Source of the DNA: a candidate division Hyd24-12 bacterium UBA6080
GTDB taxonomy: Bacteria > Fermentibacterota > Fermentibacteria > Fermentibacterales > JCC-6
Direction: 5' to 3'
DNA length: 64,000 nt
Assembly: GCA_002436025.1 (NCBI GenBank)
Contig: DIXM01000011.1
Location: 62,001-126,000, forward strand
The number at the start of each line of letters is the position of its first letter. Position 1 is the stretch's first letter. The notes beneath the pieces were generated by a model. That model was given only the letters and a program-made list of their open reading frames with translations, was not told the DNA's origin and made no database searches. Shown here piece by piece: positions 43,534-53,029 of this stretch. The translations under genes and the position numbers were made by a program.

Positions 43534-44579
43534 TGACTAAAAGGCTGCGTTTCATGCTGAAGAAGGAGCTTCTCCAAACCTTCCGCGACCCAAGGATGCG
43601 AATGGTCATCCTTGTTGTTCCCGTGTTTCAGACCCTTGTATTTGGCTACGCTGTAACTACCGACGTTAAAAGGGTAGAGATGGCTGTTGTTGACATGGCG
43701 GCAACCTCGGAAAGCAGATCGGTTGTAAGGGATTTCACCTCGTCGGGAGTGTTCATTCCTGCAGTCGTGGAGCATGACTATGCCTCTGCCTGGTCAGCCC
43801 TTGACCAGGGAAGGGTACAGGCGATGCTTTTCTTTGACCGCACAGGCAACATTCAATTCGTTACGGATGGTTCCAGAGGGATATCTTCCGGTGTCGCCTC
43901 AGGATACGCTTCCACCATACTGGCTTCAAGGAATGATTTACCTATGGAGATCCACTCGCGCGCCTGGTACAACCCCCTTCTCGAAAGCCGCAACTTCTAC
44001 GTACCCGGGGTGATCGCCATGATGGTAATGGTGATAACGCTCATCCTGAGCAGCATGGCGGTGGTAAGGGAGAAGGAGATAGGCACCATGGAGCAGATAA
44101 TGGTGACTCCCATGAAAAGGTGGGAGTTCATCGCGGGCAAGACCCTTCCCTTTGCGGCCATCGGGATGGTGAATGTTCTTGTGGTAAGCGCCGTGGCTGT
44201 TCTCTGGTTCAGCATTCCCCTCCGGGGAAGCATTCTTCTTCTGATGCTCGCCTCGGTTCTTTACCTGATGAACACGCTGGGCATGGGGCTCCTGATATCT
44301 ACCATGTCTTCCACACAGCAGCAGGCCATGCTGAGTTGTTTCTTCTTCATTTTTCCCGCAACGCTTCTCTCGGGTTTTGCCTTTCCGATAGCGAACATGC
44401 CCGGAGTGATCAGAGCGATGACCCTGTTTAACCCGGTACGCTACATGATGACGATTCTCCGGGAGATCTTCCTGAAAGGCAACGGCCTTGAGACGCTCTG
44501 GCCTTCCTTTCTGGCTCTTCTCCTTCTGGGAAGCGCACTGTTGACTGCGGCAACCCTGCGGTTCAGAAAGACTGTCTGA
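43530..44579 (+). CDS. ABC exporter permease, YbhR-like
   Basis: Second ABC-2 type permease, with the same layout: RFMLKKELLQTFRDPRMRM at the N-terminus, an extracytoplasmic domain to about residue 160, then the EKEIGTMEQIMVTPMKRWEFIAGK loop and five helices. It pairs with the preceding permease to form the heterodimeric channel. The double ATG at 43530/43533 overlaps the previous stop. The operon appears to end here, since the next gene is convergent. Confidence 0.9.
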   Translation: MMTKRLRFMLKKELLQTFRDPRMRMVILVVPVFQTLVFGYAVTTDVKRVEMAVVDMAATSESRSVVRDFTSSGVFIPAVVEHDYASAWSALDQGRVQAMLFFDRTGNIQFVTDGSRGISSGVASGYASTILASRNDLPMEIHSRAWYNPLLESRNFYVPGVIAMMVMVITLILSSMAVVREKEIGTMEQIMVTPMKRWEFIAGKTLPFAAIGMVNVLVVSAVAVLWFSIPLRGSILLLMLASVLYLMNTLGMGLLISTMSSTQQQAMLSCFFFIFPATLLSGFAFPIANMPGVIRAMTLFNPVRYMMTILREIFLKGNGLETLWPSFLALLLLGSALLTAATLRFRKTV

Positions 44580-44603
44580 CGACTGTCCGGACCGTTCCCC
44601 TGA

Positions 44604-45794
44604 TTAGATTCTCCGTGCCACGTCCCGCCCAAACGAAACGCAGTTCTCAACACCCGCTTCATCTGGGTTCCAGAGGCTTTTAATGCCGTCGTTCAGCACC
44701 TCAAAGCCGGCCTTCCCAAGCCATTCGGTTATCTTGGGAACCCCCTCGCCGCTCCAGCCGTGGCAGCCGAAAGCTGCTGCCTTCTTGCCCTTGAAGCGCA
44801 GCCCTTCGATCTCTTCGAGAATGCCGGCGGTGCCGCTGGTGATACCCTTTCCTATCGTGGGCGAGCCGACAAGGATGACCTTTGATCTGAAAACCTCGGT
44901 GATCACGTCGTTCTTGTCGGACTTGGAAATGTTGCACAGCTTGATCGTCACCCCGGGGTCCTGCCCGTGAATTCCTTCAGAGATGCTTTCAGCCATGGTC
45001 CGGGTTCCATCCCACATGGTGTCGTAGAGAATCGTTACCTGGTTCTCGCTGTAGCTGTCGGCCCAAGCCAGGTACTTCTCAACGATCTGTGCCGGGTTGT
45101 CCCTCCATATGACACCGTGGCTCGTGGCGATCATGTCGATAGGAACGCCCAGGGCCAGCACTTCCCTTATCTTCTTCACCACCAGGGGGCTGAACGGCGT
45201 GAGGATGTTGGCGTAGTACTTTATGCACTCACCCATAAGTTCAGCCTGGTCAACAAGATCGTTGAAAAGAAGCTCAGTGGCGTAGTGCTGTCCGAACGCG
45301 TCGTTGCTGAAAAGAATGTTGTCGCCGGTCATATAGGCGGCCATGCTGTCCGGCCAGTGCAGCATGGGCATTTCCACGAAAACCAGCGACTTGCCGTTGC
45401 CGATGTCCAGGGTGTCCCCGGTCTTCACCACCACGAAATGCCAGTCCTGATGGTACTGCCCCTTCAGGGACTTCACGGCGTTCGCCGTGCAGTACACGGG
45501 AGTTTCTGGAATGTGTTTCATCAGTTCAGGCAGGGCGCCGCTGTGGTCTACCTCTCCGTGATTGGCTATCACGCAGTCGATCCGGGAAAGATCGATCTCT
45601 TTCCTCAGGTTCTCGACGAACTCCTTCGCAAAGGGCTTCCACACTGTATCCACAAGGACATTCTTTTCCTCCCTTATCAGATAGGAGTTGTATGTGGAAC
45701 CCTTGTGGGTGGAGTACTCGTTGCCGTGAAACTTCCTGAGCTCCCAGTCAACCTTTCCAACCCACGTTACATTGCCCTTCACCATGCGGCCCAT
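44604..45794 (-). CDS. Flavodiiron protein (A-type flavoprotein, oxygen/NO reductase)
   Basis: The N-terminal metallo-beta-lactamase domain carries diiron ligands HGEVDH near residue 80 (H-x-E-x-D-H), with further histidine and aspartate ligands at MLHWPDS near 144, FSNDAFGQH near 163 and SHGVIW near 226. The C-terminal flavodoxin domain from about 255 (TILYDTMWDGTRTMAE and VLVGSPTIGKG) holds FMN. These enzymes reduce oxygen to water or NO to N2O in anaerobes. No rubredoxin domain is fused, and no rubredoxin gene is seen nearby. AAGGATGG lies upstream of the ATG. Confidence 0.93.
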   Translation of the reverse strand: MGRMVKGNVTWVGKVDWELRKFHGNEYSTHKGSTYNSYLIREEKNVLVDTVWKPFAKEFVENLRKEIDLSRIDCVIANHGEVDHSGALPELMKHIPETPVYCTANAVKSLKGQYHQDWHFVVVKTGDTLDIGNGKSLVFVEMPMLHWPDSMAAYMTGDNILFSNDAFGQHYATELLFNDLVDQAELMGECIKYYANILTPFSPLVVKKIREVLALGVPIDMIATSHGVIWRDNPAQIVEKYLAWADSYSENQVTILYDTMWDGTRTMAESISEGIHGQDPGVTIKLCNISKSDKNDVITEVFRSKVILVGSPTIGKGITSGTAGILEEIEGLRFKGKKAAAFGCHGWSGEGVPKITEWLGKAGFEVLNDGIKSLWNPDEAGVENCVSFGRDVARRI

Positions 45795-45862
45795 TTGGAA
45801 CCATCCTTCCGATCCTGGTCAACTTCCACAGGAAAAACCACTTACGGCAACTCTCCACCGGA

Positions 45863-46219
45863 TTAGAACGTAATGATCCTGTCGCTGTCAATCACCCATG
45901 ATGCCAGCTCGGGCATCGTGGATTTCTCAGCGCCCTGGAAGTAGGGATGATTCCTGTGTATCCCGCATCTCGCCATGCACGTGCCGCAGACTTTCACCGG
46001 AACGCCCTTCGCGATGAGTTCCCTGAGCATTCCCGAAAGATCCTGGTCATATCCATCCGGAGGCATGCATGCGTCACGGGCCATGTCCACCGAGTCGTTC
46101 ATGAGAAAGAGCCTCACGTCCTGCCCAGCATCCAGCAGTTTTCCCGCAAGTCGAAGGCCGTTCCAGGTGACATCAGTGTTATCGTACGGTTCGCGGTTGA
46201 AGATGATCAGAATTTTCAT
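45863..46219 (-). CDS. DsrE-family sulfur-relay-like protein
   Basis: A 118-residue DsrE/YchN-like fold: MKILIIFNREPYDNTDVTWNGLRLAGKLLDAGQDVRLFLMNDSV at the N-terminus and CGTCMARCGI near residue 78, where a cysteine could carry a persulfide. AAAGGA precedes the ATG at 46219; longer in-frame starts lack a ribosome site. It is immediately upstream of the flavodiiron gene on the same strand, 68 bp apart, so they may share a redox/sulfur role. Confidence 0.8.
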   Translation of the reverse strand: MKILIIFNREPYDNTDVTWNGLRLAGKLLDAGQDVRLFLMNDSVDMARDACMPPDGYDQDLSGMLRELIAKGVPVKVCGTCMARCGIHRNHPYFQGAEKSTMPELASWVIDSDRIITF

Positions 46220-46509
46220 CGCATGTCCTTTCTGCACAAAAACACATACGATCAACATAAGGTGCGCCATTGTCAGTAGACAAGCAGTCAATCAAGGCGT
46301 CCGGCTTGATCCGCCGGGTGATACATAGACCCTGATCATTGCTGTCTGGAGCATTGGATCGCCGGGAATGAATGCTGTGAGGAAAAGAGACTGCGAACTG
46401 AACTCTGCCGAAGACAGGATCACGTTACAGGAAACTCCTTTACAAAGAACGACAAAGTGGCCATTGATTAATAGCTCTGAGGAACACGTACGCTGGAGCT
46501 TTGAGGAAC

Positions 46510-47145
46510 ATGAACGCGATCATACTGTGTCTGATCACCCTGCAGGATGTTCCCCCGTCGGCTCTGGCAACCCCCCGTGCCGGTAATGATTTCGCGCATC
46601 AGGTCTTGCGGGTTGAGTCGGAAGACTCTCTCTGTTCCCAGGCGTTCAGCTATGAAACCCTTCAAAACGGCCTTGGGTTCTCGCAGAACCATAACTGGAT
46701 GATGGCCGATGATTTCTACAGCGTGTACGAATGGGATTTGTTCCGTGTCGAGATATGGGCCATTTACTCAGAATCCAATCCTCAGAGCATTCTGATACAG
46801 ATACGCAGTGACCTTTCCGGACCGGGATCCGTCATCGACAGCGGCACCTCAAACAGCCTGTCCCACCAGGATACCGGCTACTCTCAATGGGGATACCCGC
46901 TGTGGTACAACGATATCGCTGTTTCCTACATTGGTTTTCCGGTCGGAAAGAGCTGGCTTGCGCTGCAGACAATAGGCACCGGCAACAACTACTGGCTGGC
47001 CGCTGACCAGCAGTGGGCCGACATGTCCTACTTCAGCGCAAACAACGGCGGCAGTTGGAGCAGTTCCCAGATGGAGTACGGAACCCCCTGCGAGCAGTTC
47101 ATGATCCTGAACAGGTACAGCCCGGCCCTTGAGCGCAACCCATGA
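46510..47145 (+). CDS. Secreted protein of unknown function
   Basis: About 211 residues, with a short hydrophobic leader (MNAIILCLITL) that could be a signal peptide. The mature part is rich in Ser/Asn/Gly and aromatics (WMMADDFYSVYEWDLFRVEIWAIYSE..., SYIGFPVGKSWLALQTIGTGNNYWLAADQQWAD), which suggests a beta-sandwich such as a carbohydrate-binding or jelly-roll module. No family is recognised. The start is uncertain: a TTG at 46501 and an ATG at 46510 are both possible. Two near-identical 15-bp direct repeats (GAGGAACAyGwACGC) span the start. Confidence 0.55.
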   Translation: MNAIILCLITLQDVPPSALATPRAGNDFAHQVLRVESEDSLCSQAFSYETLQNGLGFSQNHNWMMADDFYSVYEWDLFRVEIWAIYSESNPQSILIQIRSDLSGPGSVIDSGTSNSLSHQDTGYSQWGYPLWYNDIAVSYIGFPVGKSWLALQTIGTGNNYWLAADQQWADMSYFSANNGGSWSSSQMEYGTPCEQFMILNRYSPALERNP

Positions 47146-47269
47146 TGCGGCGCGGGAACCGGATACTCTGCGCCTTGTTCAACCAGTGGTTACGATGCGG
47201 TTTGGAACAGATGCTTCAATCTCATCCCGGGGCCTGCTCCTCGCGGGGGTAGAAAAGACCGGGTTACTC

Positions 47270-48790
47270 TCAGTGCGGAGCTGAGTCACAGGACAGCGCA
47301 GAACCGTCCTTCGGCAGAGGGCTGTTCCACCGGGGCATTCTCTTCACTCTGCGGAAATCGTCGAGAACCCTGTTGATCGTCATCTCTCCCTTTGTGGTGT
47401 GCTTCCAGAACAGCACGTGAGGGATGATGAGGAAGGTTCGCCAGGGGTGCCAGAACGCCTTCCTGAGGTAGAACGTCAGGTAGAGGAGACGACGTTTGAA
47501 CTCAAGCCTGTTGTAGTCACTTCGCCATTTGGGTGTGAAGGTCAGCTCTCCGTAGTCGGCGTATGAACCCTGTTCGAAGTGCTCGTTCGCCTCGGCGCCG
47601 GGAACCGGTATCATGAGGGGACAGACGATTTCATCTATGCCGGCCCTGGTCAGCCTGGCAACGTACTTTTTCGTCATTGCCCAGTCTTCGTCTGTCTCTC
47701 CGGGGTACCCGATCATGAAGAAGCAGGAGGTCCGAATTCCTATCCTGCACGCATGCCGTGTGATCTTCATGAGGTGCTCAAGGTCTACGGGTTTGTCCAT
47801 GAGTTTCAGCAGCCTGTGGCTGCCTGACTCCGCGGATAGAGTGAAGAACCTGCATCCTGCCTTTTTAAGGAGATCAAGAAGAGGCTCGTCCACAGTTTCG
47901 ACCTTTATCCCCGAAGGCATGCAGAATGTTATGTCAAGTTCCTTCTCAAGGATGAGCTCGCATATCCGCCTTGTTCTCTCCGTACCCGCTGTGGAGTTCT
48001 CGTCGTTCAGGTGGAAATCCCGTATTCCATATCTGGCTATGTAGTATTCGATTTCCTCGACAACTGACTCCGGTGACCGGGGACGCCATTTCCGCTGACT
48101 CATCATCGGTGACGGGCAGAACCGGCAATTGTAGGGGCACCCGCGGCTCGTGACGATGTTCATGTAGCGTCCGCTGGAGGGTCCGTGTGCGTAATGGAGA
48201 CTCCAGTAGTTCTCAAGGGGAAGGACATCCGTATGATAGACATTCAGCGTGTCCACGTTTTCGGCATAACGGTGCTTTTCGTTGCGTCCGTCCTTCCAGA
48301 CCAGACCGTCGATTGAATCAAGGGGTTTCCCCTGTTCAAGGGCGTTGGCGAGTTCCAGAATTGTCAGCTCACCCTCGGAAAGCACAACGAAGTCCACGCC
48401 CTGCTTGTGAACGAGCTCATCGGCCACAGCAGTGGCGTGATGTCCTCCGATGACGAATTTGAGATGGGGATAGCGCGACCGCAGAACCTGGATGATATCC
48501 AGGGAGATCCTGTGAGAAACGGCTTCATTGACCGAAAAACCAACAAGCTTTGTCTCTCCGTTGAAGCGCGCCAGCACGTCATCGGGAGAAATCCCTCTGA
48601 GAACGAACTTGTCATTGTATATGCGTCGCCACAAGGGTTGCAGGCCGTAACAGTCGATGACATCGACGTCGTGCCCACCGTCAATGAGGGCTCCTGCAAT
48701 GTAGGAAACATTCACAGGAATACTCGGGATGCTGCCGAAAAGATCGCCTTTCGATCCGACAAGCGGTGGCCTGATTATCGTTACTTTCAC
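47270..48790 (-). CDS. B12-binding domain radical SAM enzyme
   Basis: The first 180 residues form a cobalamin-binding domain (VTIIRPPLVG at the N-terminus, VIGGHHATAVADELV near 113). The radical SAM core starts with SRGCPYNCRFCPSPM near residue 215 and shows the GxIxGxPxE-type motif FFMIGYPGETDED near 357. This arrangement is shared with BchE-like and P-methylase enzymes. It is a paralogue of the radical SAM gene inside the polysaccharide locus. Substrate unknown; divergent from the SGNH region. Confidence 0.82.
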   Translation of the reverse strand: MKVTIIRPPLVGSKGDLFGSIPSIPVNVSYIAGALIDGGHDVDVIDCYGLQPLWRRIYNDKFVLRGISPDDVLARFNGETKLVGFSVNEAVSHRISLDIIQVLRSRYPHLKFVIGGHHATAVADELVHKQGVDFVVLSEGELTILELANALEQGKPLDSIDGLVWKDGRNEKHRYAENVDTLNVYHTDVLPLENYWSLHYAHGPSSGRYMNIVTSRGCPYNCRFCPSPMMSQRKWRPRSPESVVEEIEYYIARYGIRDFHLNDENSTAGTERTRRICELILEKELDITFCMPSGIKVETVDEPLLDLLKKAGCRFFTLSAESGSHRLLKLMDKPVDLEHLMKITRHACRIGIRTSCFFMIGYPGETDEDWAMTKKYVARLTRAGIDEIVCPLMIPVPGAEANEHFEQGSYADYGELTFTPKWRSDYNRLEFKRRLLYLTFYLRKAFWHPWRTFLIIPHVLFWKHTTKGEMTINRVLDDFRRVKRMPRWNSPLPKDGSALSCDSAPH

Positions 48791-49082
48791 GGGGCCTCAC
48801 AGAGCATTGAGGTTGGTGCTTGTGGAATACCTACGACAGATTGCATTTTCCGTGAACCCGCACCAAATCTCATTGTTAGAATTGCCATACTCTACGGCTG
48901 ACGCATGAACCTACTGCCAACTGTATCCCCGGTCAACCAGATAAGGCGATTCAAGGCGTTTTCCACGGTTTTCGGGTCCCATTGTTTGGGGACCGCACGT
49001 GAAGCGTTGACCGCAACAAGGACTGCATTGCCGCTGAACCAACTGAAACGATCCGTTCGGAGGGGAGAGTGCCTTTCTGTTT

Positions 49083-50216
49083 CTATCGTCCTGTGAGGGT
49101 TCGCCAAAGTATCTTCGGGTAGTGGCGCCAATTCAGGAGAAGGCTGGCATGGATGGCGCATTCATGCGTGCAGGAGCAGCACCTGTCTCTTATGAAAGCC
49201 AGGGTCTCCTTTGCCTGAGGAGTATCCAGTATGTCTTTCATGCTGTAGTTGAAATCGCGAACATTTCCAAAAGGTCTGTCCAGCATTTCGCATGGATACA
49301 CTGTTCCTTCAGGGGTCAGTACCAGAATGCGTTCACCGGCGAGGCAGTTCAGAGGCAGCTGTCCCCTCTCGAGATGGGCGATCACCGCCTCGGTGTTAAG
49401 ATTGAACACCGCAGTGAACAGGCGTGCGATCACGTTTGTCCTGCGCGAGGCGTTCCGGCTGCGCAGATACTCCATTGTGGAACGATAGTCTTCCGTTGTT
49501 ACCGCCTTCGATTCCAGCAGACGCGCATCCCCACGCACCAGCACCACTGCCTGCTTGTCGATTTCGGGAAAATCCCGGGCAACGGTATCGATCATTCCCT
49601 TTATTGAATCACGGTTCAGTGCTGAAAGGACGGTGGCAATCTCAAGCCCGAGGTTCGAATGGTGTTTTCGCAGGTCGACAAGCTCAGCGTAAGTTTCCCG
49701 GAGCCTCTCGTAATTGCCTGGTACACCCCTGATGTGATCATGCTCCCGGCCTATGCCGTCAAGAGAAAGCATTATGCGAAGGTAGTTCAGATCACATCTT
49801 TGCAGGATCTGTTCTGTGAGATTGCGTGTCTCCTGCGGGCGCAGTGCATTTGTGGGAATTGTGATGTGCTGGACGTGGTTCTGACTATTGAAGAGACGAC
49901 AGATCTCAACAATGTCGTCCCGAAGGAAAGGCTCGCCACCGCCCAGAGTTAGCTGAAGCAGCGGACCGTATCCTGACGAGACCTTCTCTATCTCATCGAG
50001 CCTGAGGTCGTTCTTTTCCGGTTCGTCGAGACGCTGCCAGTTGAAGCAGGTGAGGCATCGGGAGTTACAGCGGGAGGTGATCTGAAAGATGAGATAGGAA
50101 GGATTGTGCCCGGTGAGTTTTTCGGCGACGGAGATCCAGTTGCTCAATCTGAATCCAGCATTCCTTCGTGTCCCGAGTGAACGACCCATATCCCTGGCTC
50201 CGTCCTCATTGCTCAT
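49083..50216 (-). CDS. Radical SAM/SPASM-domain protein
   Basis: The radical SAM motif TSRCNSRCLTCFNW (CxxxCxxC) lies near residue 50, with the glycine-rich LTLGGGEPFLRDDIVEI after it. The C-terminus has SPASM-type auxiliary cluster cysteines (NCLAGERILVLTPEGTVYPCEML, and RCCSCTHEC near the end). Such enzymes modify peptides or act as anaerobic sulfatase-maturase-like proteins. No obvious precursor peptide is nearby. The ATG at 50216 is chosen; a GTG at 50294 would add 26 residues. Confidence 0.8.
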   Translation of the reverse strand: MSNEDGARDMGRSLGTRRNAGFRLSNWISVAEKLTGHNPSYLIFQITSRCNSRCLTCFNWQRLDEPEKNDLRLDEIEKVSSGYGPLLQLTLGGGEPFLRDDIVEICRLFNSQNHVQHITIPTNALRPQETRNLTEQILQRCDLNYLRIMLSLDGIGREHDHIRGVPGNYERLRETYAELVDLRKHHSNLGLEIATVLSALNRDSIKGMIDTVARDFPEIDKQAVVLVRGDARLLESKAVTTEDYRSTMEYLRSRNASRRTNVIARLFTAVFNLNTEAVIAHLERGQLPLNCLAGERILVLTPEGTVYPCEMLDRPFGNVRDFNYSMKDILDTPQAKETLAFIRDRCCSCTHECAIHASLLLNWRHYPKILWRTLTGR

Positions 50217-50385
50217 GTTGCGACTCAGGGCAAGACTACTCGTTGTCGCTGTTTCGGTCAATGAGATCCTCAACGGGATCGCAGCCTTCCCCACGTGAAG
50301 AGCAATTCACAGTGTGATACGTCGAGGCGCATGGAAGCGAACCTTGTCGGATCGTTGCATGTGGACCTGACAGAGACTCAGTATA

Positions 50386-50985
50386 TCACTGCGGCCCTGA
50401 CTCAGCCGGCATCAGCAATCCCTCTTCCAAAAGGTACTCCGCCATGAAACTGCCCACCAGGCTTCCCGTAAGCGCTGCACCCGCTTCGGTCATGTGCATT
50501 GAATCATAGAAATACATCTCACTGTGCGGAACGTGGGAAGCGGGATCTTACACCGCAACCCCCTGGTCACGGCATACTTCGAGGAGGTCTTCGTTGAGCG
50601 TTCCAAGCATCAGGGCAAAAGTGGCCTTGGAGTTCGGGCTGAGCTGCTCCACGCGTTCCCTCGGATTGAGTATAGCGTGTTTCTCTCCGTCCTCCCAGTA
50701 CAGGAGTTTCCTTCCCATGAAAGCTTCTCTGATGGCTGCCGTGGTGCCACCCTTCCTTACTGCTACCGGGCAGAACTTGAATCGGCTATCGATGTCGAAC
50801 AGCCTGTCCCGATCCTCACACCCGAACGGTCGCTTCCAGACGCACTTTTCAAGGAGCAGGTCCCAGAGGGACGCGGACCCCTTGTCCGTATTGATTTCCG
50901 AGGGCACGATGAAGCCAAAGAGACCGTAGCGTTGCGACAGGGCATGGGCGGCCTCCGGGAACATCTTGTAACGATAGCTGGACAT
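50386..50985 (-). pseudogene. Chimeric pseudogene: Eco57I-type DNA methylase fragment joined to an SGNH-hydrolase tail
   Basis: Reading the minus strand from 50985, the first 120 or so residues match a mid-region of Eco57I/PglX-type N6-adenine methylases: GLFGFIVPSEINTDKG, then FDIDSRFKFCPVAVRKGG and a REAFM segment, ending near RERVEQLSPNSKA. Around 50610 the same frame changes into an SGNH-hydrolase tail: LLEVCRDQGVAV, a TAA stop at 50548-50550, then DPASHVPHSEMYFYDSMH and MTEAGAAL to a stop at 50386. The neighbouring SGNH gene reads GVCHEMGAHCYDLASAVPHD...FYDGMHFTEAGAEL, so the TAA occupies the position of its tyrosine codon. It is a decayed fusion, not a functional gene. Confidence 0.72.
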
Positions 50986-51068
50986 TTGTGTTATGGTTTG
51001 GGATAGGATCAGGTTTGCGCTTCATGACGGCTGTACAACCACGCTGTATATGTTTTGAGGAGTAAACC

Positions 51069-52577
51069 ATAAAAAGGACGTTTCTTTTTATCGCCTTTCT
51101 GCTGATCGCAGCGGGATACCTGAGTATCTGGCTCGTGTTTGCCGGATCTGTAAGCTCCCATCCCGTTGTCTTTGGCCAATACTCTCCAAAGCTCTTTGCG
51201 ATACTGACCCTGACTGCCCTGGGTTTCTTTGCTGTTCTCCTGAAGGTGCTTATCGGAAAGCGCAATACCATTGATCATATGTCGAAAAAGCTTGGCAGGT
51301 TTGCAGCCGCCGGCTACCTTCTGGAATTCACTGCTTTCACTGCGATACCGTTGTGTGCCATACTTGCGTGGATAGGTGACCGCTTCACTCCCATAGCCGG
51401 TGAAGCGGGTTTTATCCTGGGTATTGCGCTTGTCATCTCCGGAGCTGTCCTCGGAGCACTGACTGAAGCCGGGAAGGAACGGTCCAGGCTTTTCGCGAAG
51501 CACGGAGGCATGACTCTTCTGTCAGTCCTCTTCGGGGTGTTCCTGCTTGAGATCACACTGCATCTGACTATGCCATTCAGGATCTTCAACCCGGCACTCG
51601 ACCTCAGGCCGAACGTCCGGATTCAGCTTCAAAACGGAGAGCTTCCCGGAGTCTCACGCACAGGGGTTTTCTCCACCAACCGGTGGGGTATGCGGGGGGA
51701 GGAACCTCCGGATGAGTGGGATGAATGGTTCACCGTGGTCTGTATAGGCGGAAGCACCACCCGGTGCTTCGTACTGGACGATTCCAGGACATGGCCCTGG
51801 CTCCTCCAGGAGGATCTTCGCCTCGTGAACCCCAGCACATGGGTGGGGAACGGAGGTGTGGATGGTCACAGCACAATAGCTCACGTGGTGTTCATGGAGG
51901 AGGTTATACCCCGCGTAAGACCGGACATGGTTATCTTCCTGATAGGCATCAACGAGAAGTACAATTTCGACTTGGGCATGAACCTGGAAAATAGAATCAC
52001 CGAGTTACAGGATTCTGGCCTGGGTCAATGGCTGTTCAGGAACAGCAGGATCTACCAGACCGCATACTACCTCAAGCAGGCATATTTTGACGAGATACCC
52101 ATAATTGGAGATTCCTGGCCCTTCAGGATGAATACTGAACCGATGCCGGAACCGGAGATGGAGCTTCCGGATGATCTGAACGATCTCCTCATCGACCCCG
52201 ACCTCACCACAGGCAATCTCAGGCGAATGATCGAACTGGCAAGGGAGTACGGGGCAACACCGGTCATCCTCACTCAGCCGCTGCTGTACGAAGACACTCC
52301 TTACTGGGCTTCGATTAAGGATAACAACACCCAGTCGGATAGGGGCTATATCTCGTCAGCGACACTGTCGCGAATGGTGGATATCACCAACCAGAGCATA
52401 ATCGGGGTATGCCATGAGATGGGAGCCCACTGCTACGACCTCGCTTCGGCAGTCCCCCACGACCCCGAGCTTTTCTACGATGGAATGCATTTTACCGAGG
52501 CCGGTGCCGAGCTCATCGCAGACAGCGTAAACGCCTTCCTGCTGAGGAACGATCTGGTCCCGGCACCGGTCAGGTAA
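51069..52577 (+). CDS. Membrane-anchored SGNH-family hydrolase with apparent ATA start
   Basis: About 502 residues: several N-terminal transmembrane helices (about 4-25, 45-65, 85-110, 120-140), then an SGNH/GDSL hydrolase domain. Catalytic blocks are visible: the serine in VCIGGSTTR near residue 229, GINEKYN, and FYDGMHFTEAG with the Asp/His pair near the C-terminus. Such membrane-linked domains often acylate or deacylate cell-surface sugars. The reading frame opens after a stop at 51063; GAGGAG sits six bases before an ATA codon at 51069 that begins a good signal anchor (KRTFLFIAFLL). The first normal start, GTG at 51135, would cut off that helix. Confidence 0.75.
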   Translation: MKRTFLFIAFLLIAAGYLSIWLVFAGSVSSHPVVFGQYSPKLFAILTLTALGFFAVLLKVLIGKRNTIDHMSKKLGRFAAAGYLLEFTAFTAIPLCAILAWIGDRFTPIAGEAGFILGIALVISGAVLGALTEAGKERSRLFAKHGGMTLLSVLFGVFLLEITLHLTMPFRIFNPALDLRPNVRIQLQNGELPGVSRTGVFSTNRWGMRGEEPPDEWDEWFTVVCIGGSTTRCFVLDDSRTWPWLLQEDLRLVNPSTWVGNGGVDGHSTIAHVVFMEEVIPRVRPDMVIFLIGINEKYNFDLGMNLENRITELQDSGLGQWLFRNSRIYQTAYYLKQAYFDEIPIIGDSWPFRMNTEPMPEPEMELPDDLNDLLIDPDLTTGNLRRMIELAREYGATPVILTQPLLYEDTPYWASIKDNNTQSDRGYISSATLSRMVDITNQSIIGVCHEMGAHCYDLASAVPHDPELFYDGMHFTEAGAELIADSVNAFLLRNDLVPAPVR

Positions 52578-52683
52578 GTTCAGAATGGCTGCTGCGCAGG
52601 AACCATCATCATTGATGTGATCATACCGCAGGCTTCCCCATTAGGTAGACACTTCATAAAGTGACACTTCCCAAGCTAACATC

Positions 52684-52965
52684 TCAAGGTGCATCGCTGG
52701 CGTCAGAGCTTTTTAGATGAGCTCCTTCAGTGCATGGTTCTCGAGGCTCAACTCCGAGTACATCCCCTTCAATCGTGTTCTCAGTCTCAAGCTCCTTCAT
52801 CCGCTTAAGCTCCGGGACGCCCATCCCGCTGTACTTCTTCTTCCAGTTGTAGAATGTGTTGCCGCTGACGCCATATTTGCTGCAAACCTCGGTGACGGCG
52901 ACTCCGGCATCGGCTTCCCTAAGAATCGCCACGGTCTGCGTCTCAGTGAACCTGGACCACTTCAT
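52684..52965 (-). mobile_element. IS3-family transposase OrfA remnant, frameshifted
   Basis: The first 55 residues are a clear IS3/IS911-type OrfA helix-turn-helix (RFTETQTVAILREADAGVAVTEVCSKYGVSGNTFYNWKKKY). After ELETEN an extra base shifts the frame; in the next frame the expected RLKGMYSELSLENHALKELI continues and then meets a stop beside an A5 run that could be the usual slippery site. No orfB follows, so the element is decayed and probably immobile. It lies directly beside the degenerate toxin-antitoxin copy. I could not define terminal inverted repeats. Confidence 0.78.
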
Positions 52966-53029
52966 CTCGACCTCCTGGGTTGGCAGGAAGTCTCACTCTA
53001 TCAATTGTCCTCCAAACAGGGAAGCCTAC

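Noticed and set aside
46220..46500. Possible gene in the gap after the DsrE-like gene
   Set aside because: Frames are short and unsupported; only the direct repeat near 46478-46515 is visible.
48791..49082. Short reading frames between the two radical SAM genes
   Set aside because: No ribosome site, composition or motif supports them; I treat the 292 bp as non-coding with nothing recognised.
50524..51006. Long plus-strand reading frame opposite the methylase/SGNH remnant
   Set aside because: The minus strand shows recognisable protein families; this frame is its shadow.
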